Shown one piece after another: positions 26,326-35,621 of a stretch of DNA of 64,000 nt (the first letter of the stretch is position 1; every line of letters begins with the position of its first letter). Source of the DNA: CAVVIH01 sp963748295 (lineage in GTDB: Bacteria > Acidobacteriota > Vicinamibacteria > Vicinamibacterales > 2-12-FULL-66-21); contig CAVVIH010000008.1 in assembly GCA_963748295.1 (NCBI GenBank), positions 620,001-684,000 on the forward strand, read 5' to 3'. Position numbers and translations under genes: made by a program. The notes under the pieces are model-generated. The model saw only the letters and a list, made by a program, of their open reading frames with translations. It was not told the DNA's origin and made no database searches.

Positions 26326-29300
26326 ATGGCTGCAGAGACTCAGCTCGGGATTCGCGTGCGTTTCATGGCGGCACTGCTGCTGGTGGCGCTCGCCGCAACG
26401 CCGTCGGCATCCGGCGGCGGCAATTTGCTCGTTCTCGATCGCAAATCGAACCAGATCGTTCGTGTGGACGAGGTCACGGGTGCCGTCGTCGATGTTTTCG
26501 TGCAGCCGGGGAGCGGCGGGTTGCGGGACCCCCGGGTGGCCGTGTTCGGGCCGGATGGGCACGTCTACGTCGCCAGCTCCGGCACGAACCAGGTGCTCAA
26601 GTATCACGGACGGACCGGCCGGTTTCTCGGCGTGTTCGCCGGCGCCGACTCTCTGGCCGGACTTTCAGATCTTGCGTTTGGACCTGACGGCGATCTCTAC
26701 GCCGCCGCCGACGCAGCCATCCTGAAGCTCTCCGGACAGACGGGCGCCATCGCAGGTGACGTACAAAGAGACGATCTCAAACGGCTCGACGGCAGCCTCG
26801 CGCTTTCGTTTGGTCCTGATGATCGGTTGTACGTCGGGGCCTCGGGCTCCAACGAAATAGTTGCCTTCGATGTTTCTGGCCAGGCCTCCGCGGGCGATCC
26901 AGACGAGCCCGGCGGCACATCCGATGTGTTCGTACGGGACGGCTCCGGCCTCGTCGGAGCGCAGGCACTCCGGTTCGGACGTGACGGGCACCTCTACGTA
27001 GCGAGCCGGGATGCCGCGTCGATTCTGAAATTCGACGGCGATACCGGTGAATATCTCGACACCGTCGTACGCACCGGACCAGAGGCTGGCGGACCCCTCG
27101 CGTTTCTCCTCGACGGAACCACCGTGCACGTCGTCGGCGAACGGGGCATGGCGAAGTACGCGAATGGACAAAGTCGCGGGGAGTTCCGGCTGGCCGGCGC
27201 CGGCGCGCAACCGGATGCGTCTGCGATCGAGCCGATCGGTATTCTCGCCGGCGGCGCGGATCTGATCGTGGCGACAATCAAGGCGCCCGCGTCGCCGGTA
27301 CGTGGCGCCGCCGCGACGATCACGGACACGGTGAAGAATCAGGGCATCGAAACGGCGGACCCATCGACGACGAAGCTGTATCTGTCCGTCAACAAGACCC
27401 TCGACGACGCTGACAGGCTCCTTGGATCGCGAAGCGTTTCGTCCCTGAGTCCGGGCGTCAGTCAGACGGGAAACACGGTGGTCACGATCCCGGCGGACCT
27501 CACCCCTGGCACCTACAACCTGATCGTGCGCGCCGATGCGGAGGAGGCCGTTGCCGAAAGCAACGAGGGGAACAACACGAAGATCAAGGCAATCAAGATC
27601 GGTCCTGACCTCACGGTGAAAACGCTGTCCGCGCCGGCGACCGTGCAGGCCGGTGTGCCATTCACGATCTCGGACAGCGTTCAGAATGGCGGCGGCGAAT
27701 CCGCCGATCCGAGCACGATCAGGTTCTTCCTGTCCGCGGATGCAAAGATCAGCGGCACCGACATCCTTCTTGGATCGCGCGCGGTGCCGGTGCTCGACGG
27801 GAAGAAAACGAACGGCGGCACGACGTCGGTGACGATTCCGCCCGGCACGGCGGTTCGCTCCTGGTATCTGCTCGCCGAGGCCGACAGCCTGGATGTCGTT
27901 TCCGAGTCCAACGAGAAGAACAACGTAAGGAAGGGCACGCTCGTGCTCGGGAGCGCCGCGCCGCGAGCGGCCGCCGGACCCGATCAGGACGTCACTCGCT
28001 CGACGACGGTCACACTCGACGGACGCGGGAGCTCCGATCCCGACGGGCAGCCGCTGACATGGACGTGGACCCAGGTGTACGGTCCAGATGTCACCGACGG
28101 GGCAGGCACGCTCGGCGGTGCATCGCCGACGTTTACGGCACCGTCGAACGTGTCGACGCTGATGTTCGATTTGCGGGTCAGCGACGGCACGTACACCAGC
28201 GAACCGGATCGCGTGCAGATCAACGTGCTGGAAGACGCGACGCAGGCCGTGTTCGTCGCAACCACAGGGAATGACGCAAACGCCGGGACACGCGCGGCGC
28301 CGATGGCGACGATTCGAAACGCGATTGCCCGCATCGTATCGGCGGGAACCGCCGCGGATCTGTACGTCGCTGCGGGCCTGTATTCCTCCAACGTCACGAT
28401 TACGGTTGCGGCCGGCGTGTCGATCTACGGCGGCTTCGATCCCGCGGACTGGGTCCGTAAGCCGACGAGCGTCACGCACATTCAGGTGACGGTCAGCCCG
28501 GCGATGCTCGCGCAGAACATCACGGTGCCAACCGAGCTGAGTCAACTCACGATCGAAGGCGGAGACGCCGTGTTCAGCGGCTTCACGGTGTACGGCATCA
28601 AGGTCGTGAACAGTACCGCGCTCAGAATCGTTGGGAACGTCATCACGGCAGGCAATGGGGCGGCAGGCTTCAACGGGGGAACAGGCATTACGGGTTCGAA
28701 CGGCAACCCAGGCCTGCCGGGTCAAGGTGGAATGTGCGACACGGTCGGGACGGTCCAGGGTGGATCCGGCGGCACCGGCGCCATGCCGGGGGGCCGCGGC
28801 GGGAACGGCGGTCCGGGCGAAGCCAACGGAGGAAACGGCTCGGTGGGCGTTTCGAGTACTCCCGGCGGCAGCGGCGGCGCCTGGGGCGATCCCGGTCATG
28901 ATGCCGCATCGGGCCAGACCGGACCCTTCGGCGGCCCGGGTTTGAACGGCAGCGGCGGCGGCCCGAATGGCCGCATCTCTGGATTCGACTGGACCGCGTT
29001 CGCTGGCAATCCAGGCAGCGTCGGCACTCCTGGCCACGGCGGTGGCGGGGGCGGGGGTGGCGGCGGTCAGAGCTGCTGGTTCTTCTGCAGCAGCGGCAGC
29101 GGTAACGGCGGCGGCGGGGGCGGCGGCGGCGGTTTCGGCGGAAATGGCGGGTCCGGCGGCGGTGGTGGTGGTGGATCCTTTGGCGTCGCGCTGTTCTCGT
29201 CGACCGGGACGCAGTTGATCGACAACGTCATCACCAGCGGCACCGGCGGCCGCGGCGGCTTCGGGGCGGCCGGCGGATCGGGTGGATTCGGCGGCGCGGG

Positions 29301-29544
29301 TGGCGCCGGCGGATCCTCATGCGCCGCGGAAGTCGGTCGCGGTGGTTGGGGCGGCTCCGGCGGATCCGGTGGCCGCGGCGGCTCCGGCGGCGGCGGCGCC
29401 GGCGGTGATTCGTATGCCGTGTTGCTCTCGAGCACGACGGCGTCGGTCACCGGCACGCTGACCTTCGGGACAGCGGGGGCCGGCGGCTCCAGCAGCGGCG
29501 TTGCCGGGTCGGCTGGATCGACGGGAACGATCAAGACGATGTAG
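26326..29544 (+). CDS. Large exported protein: beta-propeller, two CARDB domains, PKD-like and Gly-rich C-terminus
   Basis: About 1,072 residues from ATG 26326, preceded by ggaggg. A signal peptide (RFMAALLLVALAATPSASG) leads an NHL/SMP-type propeller (about 30-300), CARDB domain 1 (about 310-425, VRGAAATITDTVKNQG), CARDB domain 2 (about 426-540), a PKD/Ig-like region (about 543-635, AGPDQDVTRS) and a DUF1565-like opening (about 640, VFVATTGNDANAGTRAAP) with right-handed beta-helix character. From about 775 to 1031 glycine dominates, with GGNGG and GGSGG runs. No PEP-CTERM or LPXTG signal is seen. It may be a surface or matrix protein. It lies 64 bases upstream of the CHAT gene on the same strand. 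Confidence 0.8.
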   Translation: MAAETQLGIRVRFMAALLLVALAATPSASGGGNLLVLDRKSNQIVRVDEVTGAVVDVFVQPGSGGLRDPRVAVFGPDGHVYVASSGTNQVLKYHGRTGRFLGVFAGADSLAGLSDLAFGPDGDLYAAADAAILKLSGQTGAIAGDVQRDDLKRLDGSLALSFGPDDRLYVGASGSNEIVAFDVSGQASAGDPDEPGGTSDVFVRDGSGLVGAQALRFGRDGHLYVASRDAASILKFDGDTGEYLDTVVRTGPEAGGPLAFLLDGTTVHVVGERGMAKYANGQSRGEFRLAGAGAQPDASAIEPIGILAGGADLIVATIKAPASPVRGAAATITDTVKNQGIETADPSTTKLYLSVNKTLDDADRLLGSRSVSSLSPGVSQTGNTVVTIPADLTPGTYNLIVRADAEEAVAESNEGNNTKIKAIKIGPDLTVKTLSAPATVQAGVPFTISDSVQNGGGESADPSTIRFFLSADAKISGTDILLGSRAVPVLDGKKTNGGTTSVTIPPGTAVRSWYLLAEADSLDVVSESNEKNNVRKGTLVLGSAAPRAAAGPDQDVTRSTTVTLDGRGSSDPDGQPLTWTWTQVYGPDVTDGAGTLGGASPTFTAPSNVSTLMFDLRVSDGTYTSEPDRVQINVLEDATQAVFVATTGNDANAGTRAAPMATIRNAIARIVSAGTAADLYVAAGLYSSNVTITVAAGVSIYGGFDPADWVRKPTSVTHIQVTVSPAMLAQNITVPTELSQLTIEGGDAVFSGFTVYGIKVVNSTALRIVGNVITAGNGAAGFNGGTGITGSNGNPGLPGQGGMCDTVGTVQGGSGGTGAMPGGRGGNGGPGEANGGNGSVGVSSTPGGSGGAWGDPGHDAASGQTGPFGGPGLNGSGGGPNGRISGFDWTAFAGNPGSVGTPGHGGGGGGGGGGQSCWFFCSSGSGNGGGGGGGGGFGGNGGSGGGGGGGSFGVALFSSTGTQLIDNVITSGTGGRGGFGAAGGSGGFGGAGGAGGSSCAAEVGRGGWGGSGGSGGRGGSGGGGAGGDSYAVLLSSTTASVTGTLTFGTAGAGGSSSGVAGSAGSTGTIKTM

Positions 29545-29608
29545 TCGATGCGAACAGGCGGCCTGCTGAGGTTGCCCGCCGCGATCGGCAACGGTAGGAT
29601 GCGCGGAC

Positions 29609-32600
29609 GTGTCGCCGCGCGTCCTGCTGTTTCTGCTTGCGTTTGTCGCATCGATTTCCGCCAGCTCTCCGTCGAGACAGGACGAGGCCAATCCCATTGC
29701 GGAGATCCGGCAACTCCTGAGAGACGCGAGATACGGCGACGCGGAAAAACGTGCGCGCGCGCTCGTTGACTCGCGTGAAGCGCGAAAGGCGAGCGCGGTC
29801 GAGATGGCGGCGGCGCTCGATCTGCTGGTGCAGTCGCTGGTGGAAGGAGGCAAGGCGGCGGATCCGGCCGCGCTGTCGTCCGCCACCCGTGCCGTGGAGT
29901 TGAAGGAATCCGCTCTCGGTCCGTCCGATCCGGATCTCGCCGTCAGCCTCGCCAACCTCGGGCTGGTCCTGCGCCGGACGGGAAAACTCGATCAGGCGCG
30001 CGAGCATTACGAGAGGGCCCTGCGAATTCGCGAGAAGGCGTTGGGGCCGGACCATCCCGAGGTGGCGCGCACGCTGGCCGCGATGACCGCGCTGGCCAGC
30101 AACAGTGGCGATTTCGGCCGCGCGCGTGACCTGGGAGAGCGCGCGGTAGGAATTGCCGGACGTCTTCAGCCGCCCGACCCACTGGCTCTCGCCATCTCGT
30201 CGAACAATCTCGCCATTGCGCTGTACGAGCTGAACGACTATGACGGCGCGGAGAAGCACTTCCGACAGGCGCTGCGGTCCTACGAAGCGGCGCTCGGCGC
30301 CGATCATCCTGAAGTCGCAAAGACCCTGTCGAACCTCGCGAACGTGGTTGGCGATTCAGGAGACCTGCTGGGATCGCGTGTCCTCTACGAGCGCGCGATA
30401 TCCACGCAAGAGCGGCGGCAGGGACGCGATCATCCGGACGTCGCGCTCGGTTTGAACAATCTCGCCGACATCTACTATCGCCTGGGCGATTATCGCCAGG
30501 CGCAAGCGCTCTTCGAGCGCGCCCTCGCGATTCTCGAGCGCGCGTACGGCCCCGAGCACACGCGCGTCGCCATGGCGCTCGGCAATCTCGCCGAGGTTCG
30601 CGTCTGGCAGGGCAACTATGCGGCCGCCGAACCGCTCTACGACAGGGCGCTGAAGATTCGCGAAAAGTCGATGGGGCCGCAGCACCCGTCGCTCGTTTAC
30701 ACGCTGACCGGGTTTGCCGAGCTGCGCCGGCGCACCGGCGACCGCGAGCGATCGCGGGAGTTGTTCGAACGGGCGCTCGCGATCGGGGAACGGGCGTTCG
30801 GACCCGAACATCCGATGGTGGCGGCCGCGCTGCAGGGGCTTGGCGAGGTATTTCTCGATCAGGGTGACTTGCCGTCCGCCGAACAGCGCATCCTTCGTGC
30901 GCTCGAGATCCGGCGCAGCGTGCTGGGGGACGGGCATCCCGCGGTTGCCGAAAGCCGCGCCGCGCTCGCGCTGGTGTTCGCACGCAGCGGACGCCGCGGC
31001 GAAGCCTTTGCCGCGGCGCTCGAGGCGGAACGGGTAGCACGCGAGCACCTGCAGATCACCTCCCAGGCGCTGTCGGAACGGAGCGCGGTGACCTACGCGG
31101 AGAGGCGGGTGTCCGGCGCGGGCATTGCGTTGTCGCTGCTCGAAGAAGATCCCGTGGTTCTTCCCGACACGATCCGGCGCGTCTGGGACGCGGTGGCGCG
31201 ATCGCGCGGAGCAATTCTCGAGGAAGTGGCCTCGCGACAGCGTCTCGTCGCGCGCGCCACTGATCCTGAACTGGCACGGGTTGCCGGCGATCTGAAGGTC
31301 GCGCGCGAGCGCCTTGCCGCGCTGCTCGCCCGCAGTCCCGCCGATCCTCCGTCGCGCGCGCGGGTCGAGCAGGCCGCCCGCGATCGCGATGGAGCGGAGC
31401 GTGCGCTGGCGGAGCGCAGCCTGACGTTTCGCACTGAGCAGCAGCGCACGCGGGCGGGTCTCGACGAGGCGATTGCGGCGCTCCCCTCGGGAAGCGCACT
31501 CGTGGCGTTCGCGAAGTTCAGCCGCTCGGGTACAGGTGCGCGCCCCGGCGACGCGTACATGGCATTCGTGGCTCGATCTGGTGAGTCGGATCTGGTTGTA
31601 GTCCCGCTTGGGGATGCGGCCAGAATCGAATCGGCGGCGAGCCGGTGGCGAAGCGGCATCGCGGGCGAGATCGAATCGGGGCGGCCCACCGTTCGCGCCG
31701 AACGCGTGCATCGAGCAATCGGCATCGAGCTGCGACGCCTGATCTGGGATCCGCTGCAACCGTCGCTCCCGCAAATTCGCCGCGTCTTTGTCGTTGCCGA
31801 CGGCGTGCTGCACATGGTGAACCTCGCAGCGCTGCCGCGCGACCGGGCCGGTTACCTCCTCGAAGACTCGCGCCTGGTGCACAACCTGTCCACCGAACGC
31901 GATCTGGCCTGGCGCGACGAAGAGCCCGGAACCGGACTGCTGATCGTCGACGATCCCGACTATCAGCAGAGGACACGGGAACCGCAGGCCGCTCCCGGGC
32001 AATCGCGGTGCAATGACCTGCAGTCGCTCGAATTCGACCCGTTGCCGGAGACGCGGCGCGAAGCGGATCAGATCGCCGCGCTGTGGGAGATCAGCCGGAA
32101 ATGTCGGGCCCGCGGTTCGCCTGAGCGGCGCCGAGGCGACTGAAGCGGCGCTGAAGCGGCGCGCCGGCGGCGTCCGCGTCCTGCATCTCGCGACGCACGG
32201 CTTCTTTCTTGGCGCGTGGTGCGACGACGCATCGGGGAATGGCGCGGCGCCGCTCCTGCTCGCCGGCCTGGCTCTGGCGGGCGCGAACCGGTCGCGCCCG
32301 CGCGCGTCCGGAGAGGAAGACGGCATATTGATGGCCGAGGAGATCGCGACGCTCGATCTGCATGGGGTCGAGTGGGCCGTGCTGTCGGCGTGCGACACCG
32401 GCGTCGGCCTGGCGCGCGGCGCCGAAGGGTTGTTCGGCCTTCGGCGCGTGATGCAGATCGCTGGAGCGCGTACAGTCATCGCAACCCTCTGGCCGGTCGA
32501 CGACCGAACGACGCGAATGTGGATGTCCGCCGTCTACGAGCAGCGGTTCGTGCATTCGCGGCCGACCGACGAAGCCGTCCGCGACGCGACCGTGAAGCTC

Positions 32601-32675
32601 CTTCAAGCGCGGCGTGCGCGGGGAGAAAGCACCCATCCGGCATACTGGGGGCCTTTCATTGCCGCGGGCCGCTGA
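29609..32675 (+). CDS. TPR-CHAT protease with signal peptide, module A (one frameshift)
   Basis: GTG start; the N-terminal VLLFLLAFVASISASS is a probable signal peptide. Residues about 85-480 are kinesin-light-chain-type TPR repeats (A-L-x-I-x-E-K-x-x-G-P-x-HP pattern, at least eight). The C-terminal half is a caspase-like CHAT domain, with catalytic His in LHLATHGFF and Cys in LSACDTGVG. The frame breaks near 32098-32101 at an aaa run; removing one a restores NVGPAVRLSGAE. The full length is about 1,021 residues. CHAT is clan CD, like caspase and separase. The sigma-factor gene follows after 33 bases. Confidence 0.88.
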
Positions 32676-32708
32676 TCGATCTCTGACTCGACGTGGGTAA
32701 GTGACGGG

Positions 32709-33263
32709 ATGGGCTTTCCACTGCTGGGTGCGGAGGAGCAGGCGCGCCTGGTCGAGCGGATCAGGGATGGAGACGTCGAGGCGGAGGGCCGTCTCGTCGA
32801 GCTGTTCACCCGCGCGATTCGTGTGATGGTGCGCGTCCGCGCACGCGACCTGGGTGAAGAAGATCTGACGCACGAGGTGTTGATCGCCGCGATCACCGCG
32901 CTCCGCCGCGGACAGCTGCGTGACACCGGCCGCCTGGGGCAGTTCGTCGCCGGCATCGCCCGGAACGTGATCAACAACCGGTTACGGAGCGCTCGGGGCC
33001 CCGTGCACGAGCCGATCAGCGACCACGAACACGCCGCGCCGGTCGTCGATTTGGCCCATGAACTGGCGCGCCGGGAGCGCACGAGGATTCTTCGCCAGGC
33101 CATGGACAGCCTCTCGGCCGAGGATCGACGCATACTGATGCTGACCCTCGTCGACGGCCTCAAACCCGGGCAGATTGCCGAGCGGCTCGGCCTCGGCGAG
33201 GAGGTGGTGCGGACGCGCAAGTCCCGCGCAATCAAGAGGCTGAAGGCTCAGCTGGGCACCTGA
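32709..33263 (+). CDS. Sigma-70-family (ECF-type) RNA polymerase sigma factor, module A
   Basis: The 184-residue protein has region 2 (residues about 20-85, ARDLGEEDLTHEVLIAAITAL, with NNRLRS) and region 4 (about 118-175, LSAEDRRILMLTLVDGLKPGQIAERLGLGEEVVRTRKSRAIKRLK) joined by a short linker. There is no region 1 or 3, so it is ECF-like. It should direct RNA polymerase to its own regulon. It sits between the CHAT gene and the anti-sigma gene (58 bases), the usual sigma/anti-sigma pairing. Confidence 0.88.
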   Translation: MGFPLLGAEEQARLVERIRDGDVEAEGRLVELFTRAIRVMVRVRARDLGEEDLTHEVLIAAITALRRGQLRDTGRLGQFVAGIARNVINNRLRSARGPVHEPISDHEHAAPVVDLAHELARRERTRILRQAMDSLSAEDRRILMLTLVDGLKPGQIAERLGLGEEVVRTRKSRAIKRLKAQLGT

Positions 33264-33321
33264 GCGGTTTTCGGGTCACAAAGAGCCTGGGCCGCACCAC
33301 ATCTACTTAGAGGCGCGACTT

Positions 33322-34102
33322 TTGACCTGCGACGACATCGAACGCGACGAAATCGCCGAGGCGTACGGTACTCGGCCGGCTGCCGGAGCAGGCGTCGTCC
33401 GAGTTCGAATCGCATTACTTCGAGTGCCCCCGGTGTCTCGCCCAGGTCGAGCTTCTCGAGTCCACGCGCACGCAGCTGCTTTCCGCTCCGCCAGCTACGG
33501 CCGCCGTAAGGCGCTTTCCGCGGGTAATAGGAGCCGTTGCCGCAGCGGCGGTCATCGTCATCGCGGTTGGCGTCATCCGGCAGTTCTCGTCCGAACCCGT
33601 TTCCGCGCCCGCCGCACCGCCGGCCAGCAACATCGAGCTGCCCGGAACATCGCCGTCCGCCGCGCCCGCGGCCTCAATCGATTTGCGTGCCCTCGGCGCC
33701 ATCGTCGCGCCGCGGTTCGACGCCCCACGGCTGCGGGTCAGCCCCACGGCGTCGCGGCGCACATTCCTCCAGGCAATGGAGTCCTATCAGCGCGGCGACT
33801 GCCAGCAGGCAGCCGGCGGGCTGCAGACCGCGGTCGAACAGGATCCGAAATCGATTCCGGCACACTTCTTCCTCGCGATCTGCTCGCTGCAGCTCGATCG
33901 CAACGCGCTGGCCGCCGATCATCTGAAGATCGTCGTGCAGCTCGGCGAGTCGCCGTACCTCGAGGACGCGCACTTCTTCCTCGCGAAAGCGCACCTCCGG
34001 CAGGGGGATCTTGCGAGCGCACGCAAGGAATTGCAGGCCGTTGTCGCGCTCGAAGGTGACCGTCGCGCCGAGGCTTCCAAGCTGTTGACACAGATCCCCT
34101 AG
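33322..34102 (+). CDS. Membrane anti-sigma factor with zinc finger and external TPR, module A (one frameshift)
   Basis: Starts TTG. After repair of an extra g near 33367 the protein reads EAYVLGRLPEQASSEFESHYFECPRC, an anti-sigma HxxxCxxC zinc-binding site. A TM helix (about 75-95, VIGAVAAAAVIVIAVGVI) follows, then a Pro/Ala-rich linker and TPR repeats (YQRGDCQQAAGGLQTAVEQDP onward) outside. Total about 259 residues. The cytoplasmic zinc finger should hold the upstream sigma factor. The external TPR could meet the CHAT partner. Confidence 0.8.
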
Positions 34103-34133
34103 TCGCAGACCAGCGCTTGATTGCGGTCCCCGG

Positions 34134-34910
34134 TCAGTTGCGGAGAACCCGGAAGTCGTAGCGCTGCAGCGGCGCCGGAGCGGCGCCGGGCGAGATGCCC
34201 TGAAGTTGAATGTAGTAGTCGCCCTCGGTCAGCAACTCGGCCGGGAGGATCAGCGCCATCTCCGAACTGCCCGCGCTCGCGGGCGGCGCCACCTTCATTT
34301 CAGCGAGGAGCGCATCGTCGTCGACGTGATACACGCCGGCGCGGTAGGCGGCGAAGCGTGTCGATTCCGGGTCGAGTTGCAGGCGCACGATCCGGCTGTT
34401 CGCGTTCAGGTGGACTCTCGTCAGCTCACCGCCTGCGGCGCGTGTGCGTCCCGCCGGCAATGAGATGGCGATGACGTCACTGGCAGCATCGCCAGTGCTC
34501 CTGGCTCCGAATCGTGGCACTTGAATGGCGAGCACGAGCAGCGCGGCCGCGGCGAGCGCCCAGGCCGGCGACACCATCGGCCGGCGGAGCCACGCCCAGC
34601 GCGATTCGCGCGCCGGATGCGACTGCGGCTGTGTGCCGGCGGCGTAAGCGTGAAGGGTTTTCGCGAATTCGAGTTTCGCGCGGCGCTCGTCCGTGCAGAG
34701 AAAGTGATGCTCGAAATCCTGCCGCTCGACCTGGTTCAAGGCGTTCTGCACGTAATCGCTGACCAGCTCGTCTTCCGCGATCGAGATCCGCTCCCAGAAA
34801 ATCCTGTCGTCGGAGAACAACCTGGCGTCGAGGTCCTTCCGCGCCTCGTCGGTGACGGTCCCCAGCAGGTACCGTCTCAGCAGGGTCTCGTCCGCGCTAG
34901 GCAACGTCAT
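34134..34910 (-). CDS. Membrane anti-sigma-like protein with degenerate zinc site, module B
   Basis: The start at 34910 has a ggaggga site. Residues 1-95 form the helical anti-sigma-like domain: LRRYLLGTVTDEARKDLDARLF, DELVSDYVQNAL and EHHFLCTDERRAKLEFA. The HxxxC half of the zinc site is present but the second Cys is replaced by Glu in CTDE. One TM helix (about 132-150, WALAAAALLVLAIQV) is followed by a beta-rich external domain with no TPR. Total 258 residues. It is the last gene of module B and convergent with module A, 31 bases apart. Confidence 0.75.
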   Translation of the reverse strand: MTLPSADETLLRRYLLGTVTDEARKDLDARLFSDDRIFWERISIAEDELVSDYVQNALNQVERQDFEHHFLCTDERRAKLEFAKTLHAYAAGTQPQSHPARESRWAWLRRPMVSPAWALAAAALLVLAIQVPRFGARSTGDAASDVIAISLPAGRTRAAGGELTRVHLNANSRIVRLQLDPESTRFAAYRAGVYHVDDDALLAEMKVAPPASAGSSEMALILPAELLTEGDYYIQLQGISPGAAPAPLQRYDFRVLRN

Positions 34911-34973
34911 AGCTTCGGTCCCTCCGTCCTCGCAGGCATAATGACCATTCGGGACCAAACATTTCGCACGGCC

Positions 34974-35598
34974 TCAACCGACGGCGGCATTCACGCACCC
35001 GAAAACACACTGCTGCAATGACTTACGAATCCTGTGCGCCTCGATGCGCAGTGCATTCACCGACTTGCCGAGCTCCTCCGCCAGCGACTTGTGCGCCGCG
35101 ACCTTGGCGGCCCCCTCGTCGGAGTAGTAGCGCACGATCAGCTGTTTGGAATGGTCTGGCAGCGTTGCCAGGCAGCGCTCGAGGCAGGACTGGGCCGCCT
35201 CCGCGTGTTCCCACGCGCCGGCGTCGGGAGCCGGGGTGATGCCCGTGAACTCCTGCGCGAACAGCTCGTGCGTGCGGGACTCGCGCATCCCGCTGCGATG
35301 CACTTCGTGGACGACGTTCCGGGCTACCCCGTAGAAATAGCCGACCCGATCCGAGTACCGAGGAGACGTCGACTTCCCGGCATCTCGAGGCGACGCGGAG
35401 GACGGTCTCCATGGCGAGATCGTCAGGGTTCGGGCATCGCCTGCTGGCGAAGAACACCACGAGCTTGCGCATGATCTCCGAGCAGCGGTGTTCGGCTTCC
35501 CGATCGCGATCCGTCCCCGTGGCGGCGGCGCGATTCGGATCGAGAAAATCGAACAGCGCGTCCCACGATCCCGAGCCGAGATCCCCTTGCCACGCCAT
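34974..35598 (-). CDS. ECF-type sigma factor, module B (one frameshift)
   Basis: ATG 35598 begins MAWQGDLGSGSWDALFDFLD. Region 2 is in this frame (CPNPDDLAMETVLRVASR). The frame then changes near 35350-35375 to VGYFYGVARNVVHEVHRS and region 4 (LPDHSKQLIVRYYSDEGAAK, ELGKSVNALRIEAHRIRKSL). The protein has about 207 residues when joined. It belongs with the ECF-like group with an extended linker. The anti-sigma-like gene is 63 bases downstream and the CHAT gene 23 bases upstream. Confidence 0.8.
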
Positions 35599-35621
35599 GC
35601 CGCGCGCATTCTCTCACGATT

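Noticed and set aside
26665..29037. 790-codon minus-strand frame opposite the Gly-rich protein
   Set aside because: Antisense shadow caused by extreme GC; Arg-rich, no start signal, no domain.
28790..29420. CRISPR-like or other structured direct repeats in the GGC-rich stretch
   Set aside because: It is coding low-complexity Gly repeat without fixed spacer length.
30356..32479. 707-codon minus-strand frame opposite the CHAT gene
   Set aside because: Antisense shadow; the TPR and CHAT motifs lie on the plus strand.
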